Numbered from the stretch's first letter, positions 5,858 through 14,879 are shown. The stretch is 16,477 bases of DNA from Butyrivibrio sp. UBA3740 (GCA_002372465.1 DFGW01000082.1:1-16477), one strand, 5' to 3'. The notes: generated by a model from the letters alone, not told the origin. Numbers and translations are program-made.

Positions 5858-6871
5858 TTAATGGCGGCCAAGCTCCCAGAATGCCAGAGCACTGGCAGCT
5901 GCAACATTCAGGGAATCCACTTCGTGTGCCATGGGAATCTTCACCACATAGTCGCTCATATCTATGGTCTTTGGAAGCAGGCCTTCGCCTTCAGAGCCAA
6001 GAGCCACAACCAGTTTATCCTCATCCTTGAGTCGCAGGTCTCCGATGGAGACGGACTCGTTTCGAAGGGCCATGGAAGCAAGTTTATAGCCCTGCTCGTG
6101 AAGAAGCTCAATCCCTTCTTCCGGCCAGGAGAGTTCGCACCATCCTTCCTGAGAAGGGTGGATCTTGTCTGTTATTGTCCTTTCTGATGCAGGTGCTTTT
6201 TGATTAATATCATCTTTGGATACATTCCAGTAGTCCACAAATGCCCAGGGAATCTGAAATACAGTGCCCATGCTGACACGGATTGCCCTTCTGTAGAGGG
6301 GATCAGCGCAGGATCTTGTTAAAAGAACTGCATCCATTCCAAGGGCAGCAGCCGAGCGGAAGATTGCTCCAACGTTTGTGGGGTTCATGACATTCTCCAT
6401 AAGAGCTATTCGCTTTGCACTTTTTAAAATCTCAAGAGGAGACGACAGCTCTTTTCTCTTCATGGCACAAAGGCATCCGCCGGTTAAATGGTAGCCGGTG
6501 ATGGAATCCAGCACCTCCCCGGCAGCAGTGAACACCGGGAAATTGTCTCCAAGAAAAAGGCGGGAAGAAACATCTGATTTTTCAACTGTAAAAGAAGTGA
6601 CTGAAGATTCATTACCTGCATCTTCAATCTCTTCAGATCCCACATCATCTCCCGAGGCAAACATAGCCTTGAACTTTGCAAGGCATCTATCTTCAACCAC
6701 CGCAGAAAGCGGCTTGTATCCTGCACTTAATGCCCTCTCCAGCACCTTGAAGCTCTCCGCGATAAAGACCCCTGGTTCCGGCTCATTGATGGTAAGGAGC
6801 TGCCTTTCGGGAATTTTGGTATAGATATCAAGTTCAGATAAGTTTGTATCAGTTATTTTTATAATGTTCAT
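5858..6871 (-). CDS. TrmH/SpoU-type RNA 2'-O-ribose methyltransferase
   Basis: This protein of 337 residues would methylate a 2'-hydroxyl of rRNA or tRNA using SAM. The three SPOUT knot motifs are clear: motif 1 NPTNVGAIFRSAAALG (163-178, catalytic Arg in FRSA), motif 2 VALGSEGEGL (289-298) and motif 3 KIPMAHEVDSLNVAAA (311-326). The N-terminal part, with LLTINEPEPGVFIAES, is the substrate-binding domain of this family. Two segments look inserted: an acidic Ser/Glu/Asp-rich stretch at about 70-100 and one between motifs 1 and 2 (about 215-245). The start is uncertain: ATG 6871 gives the usual MNIIKI opening, while TTG 6889 lies closer to a weak GGGAAAAGAG. Pyruvate kinase follows downstream. 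The RNA target cannot be deduced. Confidence 0.88.
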   Translation of the reverse strand: MNIIKITDTNLSELDIYTKIPERQLLTINEPEPGVFIAESFKVLERALSAGYKPLSAVVEDRCLAKFKAMFASGDDVGSEEIEDAGNESSVTSFTVEKSDVSSRLFLGDNFPVFTAAGEVLDSITGYHLTGGCLCAMKRKELSSPLEILKSAKRIALMENVMNPTNVGAIFRSAAALGMDAVLLTRSCADPLYRRAIRVSMGTVFQIPWAFVDYWNVSKDDINQKAPASERTITDKIHPSQEGWCELSWPEEGIELLHEQGYKLASMALRNESVSIGDLRLKDEDKLVVALGSEGEGLLPKTIDMSDYVVKIPMAHEVDSLNVAAASALAFWELGRH

Positions 6872-6925
6872 GATATTAAATTTTATCAAAGGCTCTTTTC
6901 CCAGGTCTACATTAATTTTGCATTG

Positions 6926-6953
6926 TTGTAACTGACTAAAAATAGTTTATAAT
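6926..6953 (+). promoter_or_regulatory. Promoter of the hydratase-glycosyltransferase operon
   Basis: TTGTAA (6926-6931), a 16-bp spacer and a perfect TATAAT (6948-6953). It would start transcription near 6960 and leave a leader of about 68 nt before the ATG at 7029, which is preceded by AAGGAGA. It lies in the divergent region between the methyltransferase and hydratase genes. Confidence 0.65.
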
Positions 6954-7028
6954 AAGGAAAGATTGCAATACTAATGACTTAGGCGGCAATAGCACAATCT
7001 GCAGAAAATATATTAAAAGGAGATTTCT

Positions 7029-9329
7029 ATGATCAAGTTGTATGATAAGGGCGCATATCTTGTAAACGGAACCGATCTTGTCCCCGAGGGAGAAGAGGAG
7101 AAGCTTTTTAAGGTCTACGGTAAGAAGACCACCAAGGAAGAGGCTTTGAAAGGCACAATTGCCTACTCCATCATGGAAGCTCACAACACTTCAGGCAACA
7201 TGGAGAATCTGAAGATCAAGTTTGATGCCATGGCTTCCCACGACATCACCTTTGTTGGAATCGTTCAGACAGCAAGGGCTTCAGGAATGGAGAAGTTCCC
7301 TATTCCTTACGTTCTCACCAATTGCCACAATTCACTTTGCGCAGTTGGCGGAACCATCAATGACGATGATCACATGTTTGGACTTTCAGCCGCCAAGAAG
7401 TACGGCGGAATCTATGTTCCACCGCACATCGCAGTTATCCATCAGTATATGAGAGAGATGATGGCAGGCTGTGGCAAGATGATCCTTGGTTCAGACTCCC
7501 ACACAAGATACGGAGCTCTGGGAACCATGGCAATTGGTGAAGGCGGCGGAGAGCTGGTTAAGCAGCTCCTTCAGGATACATACGACGTGGCACGTCCCGG
7601 CGTAGTGGCTGTTTACCTCACAGGTAAGCCTCAGCCCTTCGTAGGACCTCATGATATCGCTATAGCCATCTGCGGAGCAGTGTTCAAGAACGGCTATGTC
7701 AAGAATAAGGTAATGGAGTTCGTTGGCCCGGGCGTAGCATCCATGACCACCGACTATCGTAACGGTGTGGATGTTATGACCACAGAGACCACCTGTCTTT
7801 CATCCATATGGAGAACTGATGAGGACACTAAGTCCTACCTTACCGAGCACGGCAGAGCAGCAGATTATAAGGAACTCAATCCTGCTGATGTGGCTTACTA
7901 TGATGGAGTTATTGAGCTTGACCTCTCTACTGTTAAGCCTATGATCGCCCTTCCTTTCCACCCAAGCAATGCTTTCACAATCGATGAGCTTAACGCTAAC
8001 CTCAAGGATATTCTTGCAGATGTGGAAAAAGAAGCGGAGAAGGTTTCTCAGGGTAAGGCCCAGTTCCACCTTCTTAACAAGATTACAGATAAGGGTCTTA
8101 TGACCCAGCAGGGTATCATCGCAGGCTGTGCGGGTGGTAACTACACCAACGTTGTGGAAGCTGCTCACGCTCTTAAGGGCAAGACCACCGGCTGCGACCA
8201 GTTCAACCTGGCAGTTTATCCATCGTCACAGCCTGTGTTTATGGAGCTTGCTAAACAGGGCCTTGTTACAGACCTTATGGCTTCAGGCGTGATCCTTAGA
8301 ACAGCCTTCTGCGGACCATGCTTTGGCGCAGGAGATACACCTATGCATGATGGTCTTTCAATTCGTCATACAACCCGTAACTTCCCTAACCGTGAGGGAT
8401 CAAAGCCGGGGAACGGACAGATGTCAGCAGTTGCACTTATGGACGCACGTTCTATCGCAGCAACAGCCATCAACGGCGGAATCCTTACATCAGCAGAGAC
8501 ACTGGACTGCTGGGGAGATGTTCCTGAGTATCACTTTGATGACAGCTCCTATAAGGCTCGCTGCTACAATGGCTTTGGCAAGGCTGACCTTTCGGAGGAG
8601 CTTGTCAGCGGACCTAACATCAAGCCATGGCCTGCAATGAGCAGACTCACAGATAATATTGTCCTCAAGGTTTGTTCCAAGATCCTTGATCCTGTAACCA
8701 CAACCGATGAGCTTATTCCATCCGGTGAGACTTCATCCTTCAGATCAAATCCTCTCGGTCTTGCAGAGTTCACACTCTCCAGAAGAGATCCTGAGTATGT
8801 TGGTCGCTCTAAAGAGGTTGACAAGGTGGAGAAGGCCCGTGTTGCAGGTGAAGATATATTCAAGGCTGACCCTGAGCTTGAGGGAGTATTCGATAAGATC
8901 AGAACCATCCCCGGCCAGGAGAACATCGTTGCCGCTGAGACAGAGATCGGATCAATGATCTATGCCAAGAAGCCCGGTGACGGCTCTGCCCGTGAACAGG
9001 CTGCTTCCTGCCAGAGGGTTATTGGCGGACTTGCCAACATCTGCGAGGAGTATGCCACAAAGCGTTATCGTTCAAACGTTATGAACTGGGGCATGATCCC
9101 ATTCCAGATGAAGGAAGCTCCGGACATGTTCGATATCGGAAGCTACATTTTTGTGCCGGGCATCAAGAAGGCTCTGGCAGATGGAAATACAGAGAGCATC
9201 AAGGCCTACGTCATCGGTGATGAGGTAAAAGAGATAAACCTCTACACCACACCAATGACCGAGGATGAGCGCAAGATCGTCCGCGCCGGATGCCTTATCA
9301 ATTACAACAGGGAGAGAAAAGGGTTGTAA
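7029..9329 (+). CDS. Aconitase-superfamily hydratase (YbhJ type)
   Basis: The protein has 766 residues, close to the length of E. coli YbhJ (about 750). Aconitase landmarks are present: GSDSHT at 154-159, the first cluster cysteine C367 in [10 protein letters not shown], and the paired cysteines C428 and C431 in FCGPCFG, together able to hold a [4Fe-4S] cluster. A C-terminal swivel domain follows from about residue 540. The loop around C367 reads GCAGG rather than the GSCTN of classical aconitases, which is one reason to place it in the YbhJ branch, whose substrate is not established. It could still serve as the aconitase of an incomplete TCA cycle for glutamate synthesis. A strong promoter and AAGGAGA drive it. 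The glycosyltransferase gene starts 3 bp after its stop. Confidence 0.88.
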   Translation: MIKLYDKGAYLVNGTDLVPEGEEEKLFKVYGKKTTKEEALKGTIAYSIMEAHNTSGNMENLKIKFDAMASHDITFVGIVQTARASGMEKFPIPYVLTNCHNSLCAVGGTINDDDHMFGLSAAKKYGGIYVPPHIAVIHQYMREMMAGCGKMILGSDSHTRYGALGTMAIGEGGGELVKQLLQDTYDVARPGVVAVYLTGKPQPFVGPHDIAIAICGAVFKNGYVKNKVMEFVGPGVASMTTDYRNGVDVMTTETTCLSSIWRTDEDTKSYLTEHGRAADYKELNPADVAYYDGVIELDLSTVKPMIALPFHPSNAFTIDELNANLKDILADVEKEAEKVSQGKAQFHLLNKITDKGLMTQQGIIAGCAGGNYTNVVEAAHALKGKTTGCDQFNLAVYPSSQPVFMELAKQGLVTDLMASGVILRTAFCGPCFGAGDTPMHDGLSIRHTTRNFPNREGSKPGNGQMSAVALMDARSIAATAINGGILTSAETLDCWGDVPEYHFDDSSYKARCYNGFGKADLSEELVSGPNIKPWPAMSRLTDNIVLKVCSKILDPVTTTDELIPSGETSSFRSNPLGLAEFTLSRRDPEYVGRSKEVDKVEKARVAGEDIFKADPELEGVFDKIRTIPGQENIVAAETEIGSMIYAKKPGDGSAREQAASCQRVIGGLANICEEYATKRYRSNVMNWGMIPFQMKEAPDMFDIGSYIFVPGIKKALADGNTESIKAYVIGDEVKEINLYTTPMTEDERKIVRAGCLINYNRERKGL

Positions 9330-9332
9330 AAA

Positions 9333-10355
9333 ATGCCCAAGATAAGTGTAATCATACCGGTATACAACACTGCAGAATATATGGATCAGTGCCTGGAATC
9401 CGTCCTTGGACAGACCTTTGAGGATCTGGAGATCATGCTGGTGGACGATGGCTCAACGGATGGAAAGAGCCCTGCAAAGTGCGACGAATATGCCGCCGGG
9501 GACTCCCGCGTAAAAGTCATCCACAAGGAAAACGGAGGCCTTATGTCCGCCTGGATTGAGGGCGTTATTGAGGCAACCTCCGACTACGTAGCTTTCCTTG
9601 ACAGTGACGACTGGATCGACCTTGATATGATGGAGAAGCTCTATGAGCGCACTGACAGTTCTTTTGCAGTGGATGAGATAATTGCAGGTAACTATATCGT
9701 GGAGAAGGCGGGGGAGCGCCGAAAAGAGACACAGGCTCTGGCCCCTGGTGAGTACACCGGGAAGGCACTTTCAGACCTACGCTTGAATCTTCTCGGAAAC
9801 GAAGTAAGACCCGTGACCATGTCCCGCTGCATGAAGCTGATCTCAAGAAAGCTTATCCTTGATAATATCAAGTACTGCGACCCTTCCATCACCATGTCTG
9901 AGGACGTGAACATAACCCTTCCCTGCCTTTGCGACTGCAGAAGGCTGGTGATCATGGAGGGCTCATACTTCTATCATTACCGCCTGGTGGCAAGCTCCAT
10001 GTCACACGCTTATAACGAAAAGCTTTTAACGAATCTTGAACTTACTGACAGGACCTTTCGTGAGATCCTCAAGGAGAAGAAGGTCCTTAACGCGGATCAT
10101 CAGATGGACAGGGAGTTTGTGGTGATGCTGATGGTCATCATGAAGAATGCACTTCGAAGCCGGGACCACGACACAGTCACTTTGGTAAAAGAAATTTTTC
10201 TGCGTCCTGACATTCGCAAAAGGATAAAAGAGACTGAAGTAGCCATAAGCGGGAATGCGAATAAGCTTATGTACTTCACTGCAAGACACCCGAATGCTGT
10301 CACAATCTCTTTTGCCAAGGCAGTTATCAGGGCTTTTGACAAGAAGACAAACTAA
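9333..10355 (+). CDS. Family 2 glycosyltransferase (GT-A fold)
   Basis: This 340-residue protein would transfer a sugar from a nucleotide-sugar donor to an acceptor, usually in surface polysaccharide or glycoprotein synthesis. The opening ISVIIPVYNTAEYMDQCLES, DDGSTD at 38-43 and the metal-binding DSDDW at 90-94 are textbook GT2. The commonly seen GGLSxARNxG loop is replaced by GGLMSAWIEG (68-77). No membrane segment is evident. AAAAGGG about 10 bases before the ATG and the 3-bp gap to the hydratase stop show cotranscription. No other polysaccharide genes are nearby, so donor and acceptor are unknown. A terminator follows at once. Confidence 0.88.
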   Translation: MPKISVIIPVYNTAEYMDQCLESVLGQTFEDLEIMLVDDGSTDGKSPAKCDEYAAGDSRVKVIHKENGGLMSAWIEGVIEATSDYVAFLDSDDWIDLDMMEKLYERTDSSFAVDEIIAGNYIVEKAGERRKETQALAPGEYTGKALSDLRLNLLGNEVRPVTMSRCMKLISRKLILDNIKYCDPSITMSEDVNITLPCLCDCRRLVIMEGSYFYHYRLVASSMSHAYNEKLLTNLELTDRTFREILKEKKVLNADHQMDREFVVMLMVIMKNALRSRDHDTVTLVKEIFLRPDIRKRIKETEVAISGNANKLMYFTARHPNAVTISFAKAVIRAFDKKTN

Positions 10356-10360
10356 AATAA

Positions 10361-10397
10361 AAAGGCGCATGGACAAAAATCCATTGCGCCTTTATTG
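10361..10397. terminator. Bidirectional Rho-independent terminator
   Basis: AAAGGCGCATGGA (10361-10373) pairs with TCCATTGCGCCTTT (10380-10393), with one bulged base and a CAAAAA loop. The right side continues TTTATTG and the left flank is AAAATAA, so a T-rich tail exists on both strands. It sits between convergent glycosyltransferase and thioesterase genes and can end both. Confidence 0.85.
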
Positions 10398-10405
10398 TGT
10401 GCAAT

Positions 10406-10912
10406 CTAGAAACCTTCCATACGGCGCTGACGACGAAGCTCACGTCTTCTTTCTGCGCCTTCCCATTCTGCTTTTTCACTCTCGGTCCTTACGTTAAGAC
10501 CATAGGGCACCAGTACAGGAGTGTTGTCATCATCGATGCAGACCTCAGTGAGATAAGCACGATTGAGAACATGGCGCATGCCGTTTCTTCTATCCTCAAC
10601 GTAGGTATCAACTCTGACCTCCATGGAAGTCTTTCCCACGTGAGTGATCTTTCCGATTATTACGATTATGTCGTCAAGCTTTGCCCCCTGCTTGAACTGC
10701 ATGTTGTCAATGGCTGCAGTGGTTACCGGATTCCCGGAATGTCTTACCGCAACTATGCCTGCAACTTCATCAATCCAGGACATGAGTGTTCCGCCAAAGA
10801 GCCTGTCCTCGCTATTGATATCTGAGTATCTTACAACCTTGGTCCACTCAGTGATGGAGTCTTCAACATTCTTGTTTGCGATCTGATGATCAACATGAAA
10901 GACTTTTCCCAT
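10406..10912 (-). CDS. Acyl-CoA thioesterase, hotdog fold (YciA/BACH-like)
   Basis: The product has 168 residues and would hydrolyse acyl-CoA to free acid and CoA. The diagnostic segment is SDINSEDRLFGGTLMSWIDE (30-49), with N33, G40-G41 and D48 matching the catalytic Asn/Asp and glycine positions of this family, followed by VAVRHSG and an Arg/Glu-rich tail typical of YciA-like proteins. GGAGGG lies 7 bases upstream of the ATG and a plausible extended -10 promoter further up, so it is probably monocistronic. In a butyrate producer it may guard against accumulation of particular acyl-CoAs; substrate length cannot be read from sequence. Confidence 0.88.
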   Translation of the reverse strand: MGKVFHVDHQIANKNVEDSITEWTKVVRYSDINSEDRLFGGTLMSWIDEVAGIVAVRHSGNPVTTAAIDNMQFKQGAKLDDIIVIIGKITHVGKTSMEVRVDTYVEDRRNGMRHVLNRAYLTEVCIDDDNTPVLVPYGLNVRTESEKAEWEGAERRRELRRQRRMEGF

Positions 10913-10945
10913 AAGTACCCTCCGTTCTCTATAAAAGATATTTCT

Positions 10946-10974
10946 ATTTTACCATTTCCTCGCTGCCGCGTCAT
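10946..10974 (-). promoter_or_regulatory. Candidate promoter of the thioesterase gene
   Basis: Read on the minus strand: ATGACG (10974-10969), a 17-bp spacer and TGG-TAAAAT (-10 at 10951-10946, with extended TGn). The -35 matches only four of six bases; the extended -10 compensates. The ATG is 34 bp downstream. Confidence 0.45.
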
Positions 10975-10993
10975 CTACCACGGAGTTATTAGG

Positions 10994-11036
10994 CACAGTT
11001 TCCCATGCCAGGCCGGCCTGGTGATGGGAAACTGTG
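10994..11036. repeat. 43-nt long inverted repeat (hairpin element)
   Basis: The left arm 10994-11014 (CACAGTTTCCCAT, g, CCAGGCC) pairs with the right arm 11015-11036 (GGCCTGG, tg, ATGGGAAACTGTG), giving 20 base pairs interrupted by one small asymmetric internal loop. There is no T-run, so it is not an intrinsic terminator. It lies between the divergent thioesterase and GH31 genes, upstream of both promoters. It is probably a REP-like or miniature palindromic element; no second copy was noticed in the window. Confidence 0.8.
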
Positions 11037-11073
11037 ATTAGCGGCAACAAATAACAACGCGACGGGCTGCGAA

Positions 11074-11082
11074 TGGTATAAT
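11074..11082 (+). promoter_or_regulatory. Extended -10 promoter of the GH31 gene
   Basis: TGG-TATAAT (TATAAT at 11077-11082) has an extended TGn and a perfect -10, 27 bp before the ATG. No good -35 is present (TAACAA at 11052-11057 is 19 bp away), which extended -10 promoters tolerate. Confidence 0.6.
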
Positions 11083-11109
11083 ATAAATGTTCTGATTTGG
11101 GAGGTACTT

Positions 11110-13737
11110 ATGGAGATATTGAGAGCGATTTTAAGTGTTGAAAAAGATGGTGACGCCTTTGTGCTTCATGGTGACTGCGCGGATGTGAAGGTATATTTTC
11201 TGACAGATGAGATCGTAAGGGTGAGGTGCTCCTTTGACAGGGAATTTCCCGAGGAGTCCTATGTGCTGATGACTACTGCCTGGGAGGACAGGCTTGACCC
11301 TTTGTTTGAAGGGGAGAGAAAACGGATTGAGCCGGTGGAGCCAAAGGATGAAGAAACAGATGACAGGATCATCTTTATGACTAAGAGCCTTAGGCTTACT
11401 TTGACAAAAGAACCGTTCGCCTTTGAGCTTCAGGATCGGGACGGGGAGGTGCTTTACTCAACGGAAGGACTATGCCCATTTACTAAAGATTCAAACCTAA
11501 GACTTACTTCCTATACAAGGATGAAGGAGGGGGATTTTTTCTATGGCTTTGGCGAGAAGACCGGGCCTTTGAACAAGAACAAGAAGACCCTCAGGGAAAG
11601 AGCTACTGACAGCTTTGGGTACGATGCCCGGAGCGCAGACACACTCTATAAGCATATACCTTTCTATATAAGACTTGATCAGACATCCCATAAGGCTGTG
11701 GGAGTTTTCTATCACAACTTCTACGAGTCTGTCTTTAACATGGGATGTGAGAAATCCAATTATTTCCCAAGATACAGCTATTTCAGGACCGATGGAGGAG
11801 ACCTGGATATCTTCCTTATGGGTGGCGGAAAGATATCAAAGATAATAGATAACTACACGCTTCTTACTGGTCGACCTGCTCTTTTACCCAAAAGAGCTTT
11901 GGGCTATCAGGGGTCATCTATGTATTATGCGGAGCTTCCAAGGGACTGCGATGAAGCACTTCTTGAGTTTGTGGATACAGTTCATGAGGAGGGCTTCCCC
12001 ATCGATGGATTCCATCTTTCCTCAGGCTACACCTCTGTGGAGGGAAAGCGCTGCGTATTCTGCTGGAACAGCGACAGGTTCAAAGACCCTGAAGGCTATT
12101 TTAAGGCTATGGAAGAAGCCGGCGCACCGAACGTACCTAACGTTAAGCCGGGAGTCCTCCTTGATCATCCGCGTTTTAAGGAATTTGAAGAAGCCGGCGT
12201 TTTCGTAAAGGCAGCAGGTTCTGCTGCAGAGAAGGCAAACACCGGAGGAACAACTGCCATTTGCAGGTGGTGGGGCGGAGACGGAGCCTATTGGGATTAT
12301 ACAAATCCCGATGCCAGAGATAAGTGGAAGGAGTGCCTTAAAAAAGCTCTCATTGATAAGGGTGCCAATTCCATCTGGAACGATAACTGTGAATATGACG
12401 GACTTCTTGATAGGGACGCCGAAATTTCTTTTGACAAAAAAGGTTCATCACTCGGGGCGCTTAAACCCATCATGGCAAACCTTATGTGCAAGCTGAGCAA
12501 TGAGGCCATAACAGAGCATGACGGAAACTGTCGTCCCTACTCTGTCTGCAGGGCCGGGGCAGCAGGAATACAGCGTTACGCCCAGACCTGGTGTGGCGAC
12601 AACTACACAAGCTGGGAGACCCTTAGGGCAAACCTTCCCACAATCCTTGGAATGGGACTTTCGGGACAGCCCAATGAGGGTGCGGATATCGGCGGATTTG
12701 CAGGACCTGTGCCCAGCCGGGAGCTCTTTATCAGATGGGTACAGAACGGGATTTTCCAGCCCAGGTTTTCCATCCATTCGGCTTCAGACGACAATACTGT
12801 TACTGAACCCTGGATGTACCCTGAGGATACAAAGCTCATAAGAGAGCTGCTTCTTTTCCGCTATCGCATGTCGCCCTACCTGTATTCGCTGGAATACGAG
12901 GCGTCAAAGACCGGAGCGCCCATTATGAGACCTTTGGTATTTGAATTTCAAAGTGACCTTATTGCCCCGGTGATTGATGACGAATTCATGTTTGGAAGGG
13001 ATATCCTGGTGGCAAATGTCCTTGAAGAGGGGGCTGATACGAGAGAAGTCTACCTGCCTTCAGGGCAGCTCTGGTACAACATGAATGATGATTTTACCTG
13101 TCACGAGGGCGGACAGATAGGCCCTGTTCATGCAGACTTAGATACGATTCCCATGTTCATCAGGGAAGGGGCCATAGTTCCCTTTGCCCTGAACCAGCCC
13201 ATGAATCTGGAAAAAGACAAAGTCACAGGACTCCACCTGTATCTTGCTCCATTTACGGATGGCAATACAGTTAATTTATCAGAAGGCCTTGCCGAGGAGG
13301 ATCAAAGAAAGCGGGACGTAAGTCGCTTCACGATTTACGAGGACGATGGTGTGACCAATAATTTCAAGAGAGGTGACTTTTGTAAGACACACATCACCAT
13401 GAGCGGGTATGATGTGGTTGATGTGGACTTTAAGTTTGAGGGAAGCTATAAGAATCCTGTAGAAGATATGTTGGTAGAAATGATAAGAAGAGATAAATCT
13501 CCTCTAACTGTCTGGCTAAAGTGCACCGAGAGCAGCGGTGGATGCATGGACGCAACAGGAGCAGCAGACAGCTCCGGAGAACTTCCGCATTTCCTTAACT
13601 ACCATAGGTTTGAGGAAGCAAAGGAAGGCTGGTACTATCACATGTCAAAAAGGACAGTGCTAATAAAATACAGCAATCCAAGCTGCGATTACAGGCTGAC
13701 AGTTTCCTTTAAGGAGTTTGATCTTATTGGAATGTGA
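11110..13737 (+). CDS. Glycoside hydrolase family 31 (alpha-glucosidase/alpha-xylosidase type)
   Basis: This 875-residue enzyme would release alpha-linked sugars from non-reducing ends. GGGAGGT precedes the ATG by 4-5 bases. Residues 1 to about 255 form the beta-rich N-terminal domain; the barrel starts around LLPKRALGYQ (258-267). DGFHLSSGY (299-307) is a GH31 subsite motif. The catalytic nucleophile is D425 in IWNDNCEYDG, the acid/base D497 in WCGDNYTSWE, and QPRFSIHS (550-557) carries the conserved His. Beta-sheet domains follow from about residue 620. There is no signal peptide, so it acts in the cytoplasm on imported oligosaccharides. No transporter or regulator gene lies beside it. Exact specificity (glucose, xylose or other alpha-sugars) cannot be fixed from the motifs. 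Confidence 0.92.
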   Translation: MEILRAILSVEKDGDAFVLHGDCADVKVYFLTDEIVRVRCSFDREFPEESYVLMTTAWEDRLDPLFEGERKRIEPVEPKDEETDDRIIFMTKSLRLTLTKEPFAFELQDRDGEVLYSTEGLCPFTKDSNLRLTSYTRMKEGDFFYGFGEKTGPLNKNKKTLRERATDSFGYDARSADTLYKHIPFYIRLDQTSHKAVGVFYHNFYESVFNMGCEKSNYFPRYSYFRTDGGDLDIFLMGGGKISKIIDNYTLLTGRPALLPKRALGYQGSSMYYAELPRDCDEALLEFVDTVHEEGFPIDGFHLSSGYTSVEGKRCVFCWNSDRFKDPEGYFKAMEEAGAPNVPNVKPGVLLDHPRFKEFEEAGVFVKAAGSAAEKANTGGTTAICRWWGGDGAYWDYTNPDARDKWKECLKKALIDKGANSIWNDNCEYDGLLDRDAEISFDKKGSSLGALKPIMANLMCKLSNEAITEHDGNCRPYSVCRAGAAGIQRYAQTWCGDNYTSWETLRANLPTILGMGLSGQPNEGADIGGFAGPVPSRELFIRWVQNGIFQPRFSIHSASDDNTVTEPWMYPEDTKLIRELLLFRYRMSPYLYSLEYEASKTGAPIMRPLVFEFQSDLIAPVIDDEFMFGRDILVANVLEEGADTREVYLPSGQLWYNMNDDFTCHEGGQIGPVHADLDTIPMFIREGAIVPFALNQPMNLEKDKVTGLHLYLAPFTDGNTVNLSEGLAEEDQRKRDVSRFTIYEDDGVTNNFKRGDFCKTHITMSGYDVVDVDFKFEGSYKNPVEDMLVEMIRRDKSPLTVWLKCTESSGGCMDATGAADSSGELPHFLNYHRFEEAKEGWYYHMSKRTVLIKYSNPSCDYRLTVSFKEFDLIGM

Positions 13738-13755
13738 GTAATCGATATATCAAGA

Positions 13756-13784
13756 TTGCATTATCCGGTTGGTAGTGTTAAAAT
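13756..13784 (+). promoter_or_regulatory. Promoter of the ptb-buk operon
   Basis: TTGCAT (13756-13761), a 17-bp spacer and TAAAAT (13779-13784). Transcription would begin near 13791, giving a leader of about 86 nt before the ptb ATG. No terminator separates it from the GH31 gene, so read-through is possible. Confidence 0.65.
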
Positions 13785-13876
13785 TTTATCATATGGCGAC
13801 TTGTTTCATGGGTTCCATCGCAGCATGGATTACAGAGGTCGCAAGCACATTTATTTTTATGGAGGGAATTCCAATT

Positions 13877-14785
13877 ATGAGTAAGAACTTTGATGACATT
13901 TTGGCAAAACTTAAAAATGCTACCAAGAAGAAAATGTCTGTAGCTTGTGCGCAGGATTCACACGTACTTGAGGCAGTTAAGGTAGCTAAGGAGAGAGGAA
14001 TTGTTGATCCTATCCTTGTTGGTGACAAGGAGAAGATTGATGAGATCATGGCGCAGCTTTCTATGGATCCTTCGGAGTATGAGATCATTGATGTTAAAGA
14101 TACAATCGAAGCAGCTCGCACAGCAGTCTCTCTTGTACATGATGGCAAGGCTGATATTTATATGAAGGGATCTCTTGAGTCCAAGGATTTCCTTAAGAGC
14201 GTACTTGATAAGGAAGTTGGTCTTAGAACAGGCCGTCCTCTTTCACACGTTTGCGTGTTTGAGATTCCCGGAATCGACCGTCTTTTATTCCTTACAGACG
14301 TTGCTTTTATGCCATACCCAACTCTTGAAGATAAAAAAGTCATCATTGAATATACAGTAGACGTAGCAAGAGCCTGCGGAGTTGAGTGCCCTAAGGTTGC
14401 TCCTTTGGCAGCAGTTGAGGTTGTTAACCCTAAGATGCCTGTAACAGTTGAGGCAGCAGAGCTCACAAGACTTAACGAAGAGGGAGAGATCAAGAACTGC
14501 ATAGTAGACGGACCTCTTTCAATGGACCTTGCCATCGATCCTGAGGCAGCCAAGCACAAGGCAGGTGCTCTTGACAGAAAGATCGTTGGCGATGCCGACA
14601 TCCTTCTTTTCCCTGATATCCACGCAGGAAACCTTACCTACAAGACAATCGTTCGTCTTGCAAAAGTTAAGAATGGTAACATTCTTACAGGTACAAAGGC
14701 TCCTGTTATCCTTACTTCAAGATCTGATTCTGTTGAGGTTAAGGTTAACTCTATCGCACTTGCAGCTGTTGTTGCACAAAAGTGA
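13877..14785 (+). CDS. ptb: Phosphate butyryltransferase
   Basis: The protein has 302 residues, the usual length, and would convert butyryl-CoA plus phosphate to butyryl phosphate and CoA. The start is ATG 13877 with GGAGGG 10 bases upstream; the frame's extension to 13769 includes the leader and promoter and is rejected. Family landmarks are IYMKGSLESKDFLK (M96-K97-G98), the central LLFLTDVAFMPYPTLEDKK, KVAPLAAVEVVNPKMP and the C-terminal DILLFPDIHAGNLTYK (P246-D247-H249-G251-N252), all typical of the phosphate acetyl/butyryltransferase fold. The neighbouring butyrate kinase gene makes butyryl rather than acetyl the likely substrate. It is cytoplasmic and the first gene of a two-gene operon. 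Confidence 0.95.
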   Translation: MSKNFDDILAKLKNATKKKMSVACAQDSHVLEAVKVAKERGIVDPILVGDKEKIDEIMAQLSMDPSEYEIIDVKDTIEAARTAVSLVHDGKADIYMKGSLESKDFLKSVLDKEVGLRTGRPLSHVCVFEIPGIDRLLFLTDVAFMPYPTLEDKKVIIEYTVDVARACGVECPKVAPLAAVEVVNPKMPVTVEAAELTRLNEEGEIKNCIVDGPLSMDLAIDPEAAKHKAGALDRKIVGDADILLFPDIHAGNLTYKTIVRLAKVKNGNILTGTKAPVILTSRSDSVEVKVNSIALAAVVAQK

Positions 14786-14795
14786 GGGCTGAGAG

Positions 14796-14859
14796 AACTT
14801 ACCGAGGTATTATACGAGGTTAGTTCGAACGTGTTACGGCGAGCGGAGCGAGTCGTAAC
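14796..14859 (+). other. Consecutive dyad symmetries in the ptb-buk spacer
   Basis: Three dyads follow one another. AACTTACC to GGTTAGTT (14796-14827) has a central GTATTATAC. GTTCGAAC (14823-14830) is a perfect 8-bp palindrome. GTTACG to CGTAAC (14833-14859) encloses GCGAGCGGAGCGAGT. None ends in a T-run, so they are not intrinsic terminators. They could fold in the mRNA and affect stability or the relative translation of ptb and buk. Confidence 0.4.
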
Positions 14860-14865
14860 TTCCAT
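14848..14865 (+). repeat. 18-bp direct repeat in the ptb-buk spacer, copy 1
   Basis: GCGAGTCGTAACTTCCAT, identical to 14880-14897 and followed, like that copy, by an A-run and GGAGA (AAAAAGGAGATAA). The period is 32 bp, so the segment including a Shine-Dalgarno-like motif has been duplicated. Confidence 0.85.
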
Positions 14866-14879
14866 TAAAAAGGAGATAA

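Noticed and set aside
7800..8168. Minus-strand open frame inside the hydratase gene
   Set aside because: It is antisense to a well-conserved enzyme region and has no ribosome binding site or recognisable domain.
10994..11036. The long hairpin as a transcription terminator
   Set aside because: No T-run follows on either strand and it lies upstream of both divergent genes, where no transcript is expected to end.
13769..13876. N-terminal extension of phosphate butyryltransferase
   Set aside because: The segment overlaps the -10 promoter element, has no ribosome binding site and gives residues foreign to the family, whereas ATG 13877 has GGAGGG and the normal protein length.
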